Of a DNA stretch of 64,000 nt, positions 57,730-64,000 are shown one piece after another. The notes under the pieces are model-generated. The model was not told the DNA's origin. It made no database searches and saw only the letters and a program-made list of their open reading frames with translations. Each line of letters starts with the position of its first letter. Position 1 is the stretch's first letter. A program made the position numbers and the translations under genes. This DNA comes from Armillaria gallica (Eukaryota; Basidiomycota; Agaricomycetes; Agaricales; Physalacriaceae). The stretch is taken from NCBI GenBank assembly GCA_037576215.1, contig JBANDB010000016.1, positions 620,001 to 684,000 on the forward strand. The letters run 5' to 3'.

Positions 57730-58983
57730 TCATGTCAGCGTATCATCGCTTTTATCGTTCATAGTGACACCTGGTAAAGCCTCCCTGGATCTAGATGAAC
57801 TAGTCTGCACTGGAGTACGGACCGTACGCAAGTGAACTGAAGATCCCCGCGTCATCACTGACCGTCGCGGGTCCTCTGGACGCGCCTGCCCCAAGGCAAC
57901 TCTAGCCACGATGAGGGTTGGAGCAATGCCCTTTAAGCGCATCAACCTCAGGAAGTAAAGAAAGAGAAGGAACATATGAACGTACGGTGACAGATGAGAG
58001 TATTACTTGCGGGTATGGCGCCGTCAGATCATCGCGTACGAGATACACGAGGAGGAAGATGAGCGAGACGGCATAGAGCGAAGAAGATTCGATGAGTATC
58101 GCTATGACTCGGTGGTAGGTGTATACATTGGTCTTGGGGCCGTTGGGGGCCTCGGTCGTGAGCATGGGATAGAGGATCAGGGCTGTGCAGATGATCATCG
58201 TACTAAGGGTTATAGAGTAGTATGCAATAGCCCAGTCGGTACCGCCTATAACGTCCTGGAACGGATGCGTCCCAAGAGCGTCGAGGTTCTGAATGATGTA
58301 TAAGACGTTGAAGACTGAGATCAGGATATCAGGGTAGGACTTTTGAGGAGCAGGGAGTAACTGACCTGTGCCACCGATGGTGCAGAGCATGGGTACGATT
58401 ATCATTCTCCATTTCCGATTCCAGAAGGTCCAACAGCGCCATATCTGATCTTTAAGTTCAGTATCGGTTATAGATAGCTGCTGAGGAAATGCCGTACCAT
58501 GATACAGTCGGCTATCAGGATGTTAATGCTCGATGTTACAGAATATGTAGCTCGAGCGGAGAGCGTATTACGGGAGGCGAGGGCCATGTACACGTACAAG
58601 TGTTCTGGCCCGTGGATAACAAATGATGACCGTACCAGTTTCCAGCGGAAGGTAAGATGGACCGTTGCAAGGGTATACATAACAAAAAGCACCAAGAAGA
58701 GGACGTTACGGTGGATGTATTTCTGGGTACTATGTTTGGAGACTGCGGGAATATCGATGAGCTACAGGATAGACGAAGAGTAGACCGATAGACTCACAGA
58801 GTTTGGTCAAGGCGACGATGAAAATGAAGGTATACATCCCTACGGCTTATGTGTAAGGCGGGTGCTGTCAAAAAATAACTTGAGCTCACCATGAGTAAAA
58901 GACTCGACAAACGTCGCGTTAAGATATTCATCGCAGACCCTGCGCAGGAAATCTGGAGACAGTCCGTCAGCAGTATCCGACAT
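57730..58983 (-). CDS. Seven-helix fungal membrane protein, copy B
   Basis: Exons 58983-58890, 58845-58798, 58742-58498, 58444-58366, 58314-57986 and 57930-57730 join in frame to 331 residues. Each exon has exactly the same length as in copy A (31,863-33,118). All donor and acceptor sites are kept. The fourth donor reads G|GTCAGT here, where copy A has A|GTCAGT, which changes one residue (Val for Ile at the junction). Differences are few and mostly conservative (NILIADCIM conserved, SITLSTMIICTALILY for SMTLSTTIICTALILY). The gene is intact, although the neighbouring F-box gene of the same duplication is dead. Confidence 0.75.
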
Positions 58984-59439
58984 GGGCAATGGTCAAGGGC
59001 ACCGGGAGTTGGGAAGCGAGAATAAATACCTTTCGACTTGGGAATGCCGTACGAGAAATGGAGAGTATCTCGGAAAAATGCAGGCTCCTCCGCGACATGT
59101 GGCGAGAGCTGGATGATAGATCCCTCTTCAGGGAACTCAGGATAATTTGATATGCAATTTATAATAGACTTGTAAGTCTGCACCATTCTGTAGTAGAGCG
59201 TTTCAAGAGTTTCTAACCAGACAAGACCAGCGCCAGTGTTCAATAGCCAGAGTAAATGTGAGTACGGAGGAACTGATCACAATTTTTGGAGGTGAAATCT
59301 GCAGGAAGAAGGGCCGGCTGCTGCCGACAATGCCGGAAGAAGACATCAGCTGAATCTGGATCGGCCTCTCGGCACAGAGGGTTGAGATTCTTTACCAAGC
59401 TCCTTACCACCGTCACTGTCTGGTTCTGCTCTGCTGGGA

Positions 59440-60540
59440 ACGTGGAGACCCCAATGGTACTCCAAAGGGGCAGGTCACCGAGATTCGGTGACCGCGGCTG
59501 TGCCGAACACGGCAGGTCACCGAGTTGGGTGACCGCGCTGGGTGCCTGAGACACCCAGCGAAATTTTTTTCTCTTACTGCTAGCACGCCCGCTGCCCCGT
59601 TTTTTTCGCTGTATCTATTCTATATTCTTAGCTTTACTTCACATCACACGTTCTCATCCCAAACGGAGCTTCAATCTCATGATTACTGATGAAAACATCG
59701 ATCCGGAATTGCGGCTTCGGCAAGACCCTGCAGCTTCAGGCACGGGAAGCGAACCAGTTCGTTCACGCAACGCGGCACCTGAGAAGCGTGTTCGCGTGGT
59801 CAGAAGCATTGTCCAGTCATGCTCGCTGATCCCGGACAAGGCTTCTGTTCTGCGGGAGGAGTATGAAGAGCAACTGTATGTTCCTTTGAAGTAGTATACT
59901 AAAGAGAGCTGATGCTGAATCAATTGATGTATAGCACCCATTTCACCCGGAAGGACCCACTCCAACAGGAATGTGACCGCTATACCTGGATTTTCTGGAC
60001 AAAAGCAGCTGTACATCGGTGTAACACTGTTGTCACCAGTTTACACTGATGTATAGGCCCGAGCATTACTGTACATGACTCTACACTGATGGAATTCCGT
60101 GAGATCCCGGGTGTGCCGTACACATAATCCTTGCCGAGATGATTACGCAACTGTGTGCTGCCGTGTCAGCCACGTGACAAACCTGTCAACTCCACACGCA
60201 TCGACACTGCGCCACCCGTGTGTTCATGCACTGTACCACACCCTATGGCACCGATTTTCACGTCCATCACAAACCGTCACACTGCCGGCAAAAATTCACC
60301 ATCGATAGCGATGACTTCACGTTCGCTGGTGCAGGATACTCGTTTGACATGAGTAGTCCTCTATTGTTTTGATGCTTTAACGTGCCAATGGTATTGATAG
60401 GGAAATGGCACCGATTACTGGGATGGGGAAGGCACAAATGGCGGTGTCGACAAACCTTATCCGTTCTTGAAGTGGGTCCCTTTCATGTTTGTGACGGTGC
60501 CCAAGAGTCTGATGATATGCTTAGGTTCAAAGGCTCCGAG
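59440..60540. mobile_element. 1.1-kb insertion in duplication B, with hairpin cluster and TGTACA repeats
   Basis: Replaces sequence equivalent to 33,585-33,880 of copy A. It starts with GTGGAGACCCC and a row of palindromes (59,470-59,560), followed by a pyrimidine-rich leader. An ATG at 59,679 opens a 71-codon frame (DENIDPELRLRQDP...) that continues after a GTATGT...GTATAG intron to about 60,046. TGTACA/TTACAC motifs follow (60,010-60,125). The ORF is not recognised. The repeats recall 1-312, so both may be remains of one DNA transposon family. No terminal repeats or target duplication could be defined. Confidence 0.45.
59470..59562. repeat. Four consecutive GC-rich hairpins
   Basis: In order: GGTCACCGA-gat-TCGGTGACC (9-bp stem), TGCCG-aaca-CGGCA (5 bp), GGTCACC-gagttg-GGTGACC (7 bp) and CTGGGTG-cctgaga-CACCCAG (7 bp). 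The first and third are variants of the same sequence. Confidence 0.75.
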
Positions 60541-62260
60541 TGCTGAGGCGTGAGGAAAGGACTAGAAATTTTTACGGGAATCAATGTGAGAAGTCATGCG
60601 GTGCACTTTGGCTAAGTGATCAAGCTATCAAACTCAAGGTCAGTACATTTTTGATGAACTTATATACATGTCTGACAGGTATTCTAGTGTAAGACGAATC
60701 TGATGGTGGCAACCTTTGAGACACAGCATCATCAATGAAAGGGTTAGGGGAAGAGGCGATGGTGACATGGCAAATGCTAGGTGCGAACACCCGCAGGTAT
60801 GTAACTTTTAAGTGTAACAAAGTTAGCGCTCATTTTTCTGCCCACCGTAGTCGTACGCATATCACTAGGTGTTCTAAGCAGCATATGTTGGACATCCTCT
60901 GCGAGTTCCCAGCGCCTCAGGCCTCATCTTTCAGATCCTCAGCACTGACAGGGCGGTAACGATAAGCATGCCGATAACGAAAGATATCGCGACTGTAGCG
61001 AGACCACACGCGAAGGGGTCATGACCTTATATGATGGTGGGCTGCATATATGCTGCCGGCGTTGGACTAGTTGCTGCTAACAGAGGGTCATCACGTCTAT
61101 CGGTGCATAAAATAGTGGTGACGGCAATGGGGACCATTACAGCGAAAGAGATACTCTGAGGGAGTGCAATGCTCATGTCACAGTAGCGCATGGTTAGTCC
61201 AGGGCATTGTTTCAAAGTCTTTTAGTTCTGATGTCAGCGATCTTGTAGCCTGCTCAAGGCGGTTTCCGGACACGCAAGATGCTCGTTTTTGCGGTTGTTA
61301 TCACTGGGCATCCATCAGTTTCAAGTGCCGAGAGTGATGTGGACCATTGTATCAGGAGAACGGTCCAGATGTTTGCTTGTTGCATTCGGCCCATGTTCTC
61401 CACGCCACACCTTGACCCGCTTCCAGTCTCATCACTCGATTTACAGGCAGAGGCATCCATATATGCTATCATGGAAGCGGTGTCAGGTAGCAGACTGCCC
61501 CCCTCATCTCTTTCTTTGCTTGCTTCCTGAGCATGTGAATCTCGCCCGTCACCTCGTACTTCCTTCTGAATCCAACCTCGTCGCATGAGCTCGGACCCCT
61601 GATACTCAGCCGCAAGATAACTGTGATGATGGCACCAATCGGTGGGCTGGGGCTGATACCGCAAATGCGTCATCGGCGATTTTTTCGCTTGTTGCTCCAA
61701 TCGTTCTCTTACTTGAACAGCGCTGGTTGTATTAGGAAGGAGGCTACTTTGGCGATAATCAACCAGGGGTGGCGCTCTGGGAAGTCGTATCAAAAAAGTG
61801 GTCCAAACATTGTTGAATTGGGATATTAGCTTTCTCAATGATATCAGCTATTTACAGTGGCGGAATGATCTTTTTCAATTTGATGTTGCGTAAGTATCTC
61901 CCGTCTTTCTGTCATAACAGACTGACGAGTCTCAGTGGACAAGGAAAGATTTTTAGAAGATTATTTGTTGGCTCTAACGATGTGGCGTTGATTCATAACT
62001 GTCATACCGATTCGGGGTTACCCTCAGTTCGTCGCAAGAACGGATTAGGCTGTCGTCTTACTCGCACAACGAGCCTAAAACATTGTGATGGGCGCAGTGG
62101 CGACTCAAGGCACTTTTGGGGGAGAGGACCGATACCTACAGGGTGTCGTGCAGAAAGATTTCCCCCGTCTCTATGCTTGAAGAGGTGGATTTTAAAAGTA
62201 CAACGAGATTGAATCCATCGGTGGCCAGGTTAGGTAGGTATTTGTATCCAACGTAGAGTT
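60540..62260. repeat. Middle part of repeat unit, copy B
   Basis: Sister of 33,900-35,200 (for example ATATCTGACGGATATTCTAG versus ACATGTCTGACAGGTATTCTAG, then the GTAGCCTGCTCAAGG block at 61,246). No intact gene. Confidence 0.5.
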
Positions 62261-62292
62261 GTAACCCTAACCCTATTTTACCTAGGCTTCAT
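62258..62292. repeat. Telomere-like motif, copy B
   Basis: GTAACCCTAACCCTA followed by TTTTACCTAGG, at the position equivalent to 35,198. Confidence 0.55.
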
Positions 62293-62384
62293 GGTTGCTT
62301 AATGGACACCCGTCTACAGCTGAGCTCGACATCTACGGCCGCCACCAATTCATGCGCTGGTGCTTACGCACAGTTTTTCCAGAG

Positions 62385-63120
62385 GTAGTCCATTGTCATT
62401 TTCTGTGGAGCTTAGCTGATACAATACATGCTTGTAGTGACGTTCGAATCAACAGTTGCATTGAATAGATATCCCGACGTCCACATAGGCGCAACAGCCA
62501 ATTACCAGGTGTCGCCTTCGATGGCATGGCACCCATAAACCGTGTCTTTCCTTTCAACTACGCAAGTCTGGACCGCTAAACCACAACTTGCTCTTCACAG
62601 CCCTGCATACTCTGATGACTGTCCAAAGGAGCATCATCCTGATTTCCGAGGAGCTGCAATGATAAAGACGTCCGCAGGAGGATGGTCATCTGCAGAGCAT
62701 ACTATAGCATCTCGATGATGTCGTCAACTGTAACTCACTCTCGGTAACCCGACGTCTGAATGGCTATTGGCCACGGGAGTATTGGGTGGGCAATGGATAG
62801 CGATGGAAGGGGCGTCGGTCTCCGCCTCGATCTCATACCCCTTCATGACCAAGAACATGTACGCTTGACAGACCATGAGCAAAGTTGAGCTCCATCATCA
62901 ACTCTCCCCTCGGGTTGGTCGAGTGGATGTTACTGTCAGAGTATCTCCCTCTATTTGAGACGGTACCAGGACGTCAAGATGCCGTGTTTTACCAAGGGCA
63001 GGCGGCGAGGAGAGCGTGATATATCCGCGTACAGATTCCGTATATGACTCATCGGGACTGGGTCCATCATGGCAGTGAAGATGGACTGTCCCGGTCAGTT
63101 CTTCGTCGCCATGGATAGTC
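62385..63120 (-). pseudogene. DUF6699-like gene relic D8
   Basis: About 85% identical by eye to D1 in nucleotides (TAGCTGATACAATACATGCTTG, TACGCAAGTCTGGACCGCTAAA shared). The frame is broken. The right-hand end of duplication B lies near here. Confidence 0.5.
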
Positions 63121-64000
63121 TATCGTTGGGTTGAGGTTCTTTTTTTCTTTTGCTAAATGTATCATACAGCTCCAGCAAATCTCCCATTCTTCAAAATCCC
63201 AGCGCCATCGATGGAGAGGTTAGTAGTCGTTGGTCATATGGAATCTCAAAGACCCTATAGGGCCGTACACCCACGATCCAACAGCATAAAACTGGACGAG
63301 ATTACGTTGGTCACATGGAATCAGCAAGCACTGTATGTTCTTGCTGGGGTGCGCACGATGGGCTACACTGTCATCTAGGATTTCAGAGGGAGGCGTGAGA
63401 TCATCGTTCTGGTGTACGATGGTGGAGCCAGAACGTTTGCAGGCCAAGTCAGTGTGACAAATGGTCTTGCTATTGGTGGACGGCGAGGAATGAGCGTCAT
63501 TGTCTGGCATCCAGATAACGTGCATCCTATGCTGACTTTGTGACATTTTGCTCACACTATCAATCCAGGCTACCAGACTTGTAACAGCATCTGAAGAGAT
63601 CATCGGCGAGCTCTCGAGCATGTTGAACTGGCCGTTCCAAGTCGGATGATGTCCTCGTAACCCTGACCACCTCGCTACTGTCTTCGTCGATTGTACCGTT
63701 GGCATCCATTCTATTCAGTTGACTAATGAGCCAACAGCTTCCGCCACCCCCGCTACTGCCGGGAACAATGCCGACATATTTGATTCTACAGATTGCTCGC
63801 AGACCCAAGGCGGGACACTTTCCCTCAAGCAGCCACCAAATAGTTAAGACATTCAGCTTCGAAAACTTTCGGTCTTAGAAGGAAGCTAGTGTCAGTATCC
63901 AACCTCCCCTCTGCGCAAGGGAAACACCGGAGCATCGTCCTCCATCTCCGTAAAGTTGTTACCGAACAAGAGCTCGTCGTGCAAGCTACGACGTCGATGG
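63121..64000. other. Right end of the window, no recognised gene
   Basis: Frames at 63,157-63,378 (+) and 63,220-63,705 (-) overlap, and neither resembles a family I know. Sequence after 63,800 shows no clear coding signal. Confidence 0.4.

Larger units (their letters stand above)
55516..63120. repeat. Segmental duplication, copy B
   Basis: Direct repeat of 29,674-36,365 with the same order of elements. Near-identical from 55,990 to 59,440. Foreign sequence fills 59,440 to about 60,540, after which unit-like sequence continues at lower identity. Confidence 0.8.

Noticed and set aside
61254..61838. 194-residue minus-strand frame as a gene
   Set aside because: It lies in the degenerate middle part of repeat unit B. 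Sister units do not keep the frame, and it has no recognisable domain.
1..64000. CRISPR arrays, bacterial operons, ribosome binding sites
   Set aside because: The window is clearly fungal (spliced genes, eukaryotic families), and no regular direct-repeat/spacer array is present.

Overview
The window is genomic DNA of a filamentous basidiomycete, most likely an Agaricomycete. Protein-coding genes are split by many GT-AG introns of about 45-60 nt. The families are typical of mushroom-forming fungi: coiled-coil F-box proteins with an IPEDI motif, a DUF6534-type membrane protein, DUF6699-type repeats, a fungalysin (M36), GH16, and a NACHT-ankyrin NLR. All exon structures were derived by reading splice sites and checking that frames close. 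Family names come from recognising motifs, and no database was searched. Percent identities are by eye.

Layout. 0-3 kb: a block of TGTACAC-type repeats, a fungalysin gene that has lost its 5' half, and a metallo-beta-lactamase-fold fragment. 2.8-5.8 kb: a CTR copper transporter followed on the same strand by a ferric/metal reductase, both with complete open frames. 6.2-12.1 kb: three intact tandem F-box-like paralogs on the minus strand with the same three-exon structure and the same TATA-like element. Pol III A/B-box remnants and decayed sequence lie between them. 13.5-16 kb: a cohesin-loader MAU2/SCC4-like gene. 16.5-18.3 kb: a DUF6534-like membrane protein. 19.2-21.4 kb: a small conserved ORF, a dead APH-type kinase and a textbook solo LTR with a 5-bp target-site duplication. 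22.5-28.1 kb: a single-exon F-box-like gene, an intact GH16 glucanase-like gene, an unknown two-exon gene and a dead GH16 copy.

From 28 kb to the end the window is mosaic and repeat-rich. A block made of a coiled-coil F-box gene (+), a seven-helix membrane protein gene (-), a degenerate hydrophobic ORF region and a DUF6699-like gene (-) occurs in several copies. The two best copies (about 29.7-36.4 kb and 55.5-63.1 kb) are a direct segmental duplication. In the second copy the F-box gene is dead but the membrane protein gene is intact. DUF6699-like sequence occurs about eight times, with only one uninterrupted ORF (51,725-52,489). Telomere-like CCCTAA/TTAGGG motifs lie on either side of these units. 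One unit carries a 37-bp tRNA-Ser half insertion with a 5-bp TSD.

In the middle of this array lies an intact 1,169-residue NLR (41,467-45,344: N-terminal fungal STAND domain, NACHT, ankyrin repeats, C-terminal domain). Its last large exon has clearly different base composition and very few CpGs. A caspase-like (C14) fragment and a decayed F-box gene lie just upstream of it. My inference is that 28-64 kb is a rapidly rearranging accessory region built around self/non-self or immune-type genes. The left part (2.8-16 kb) is a mixture of housekeeping and metal-uptake genes.
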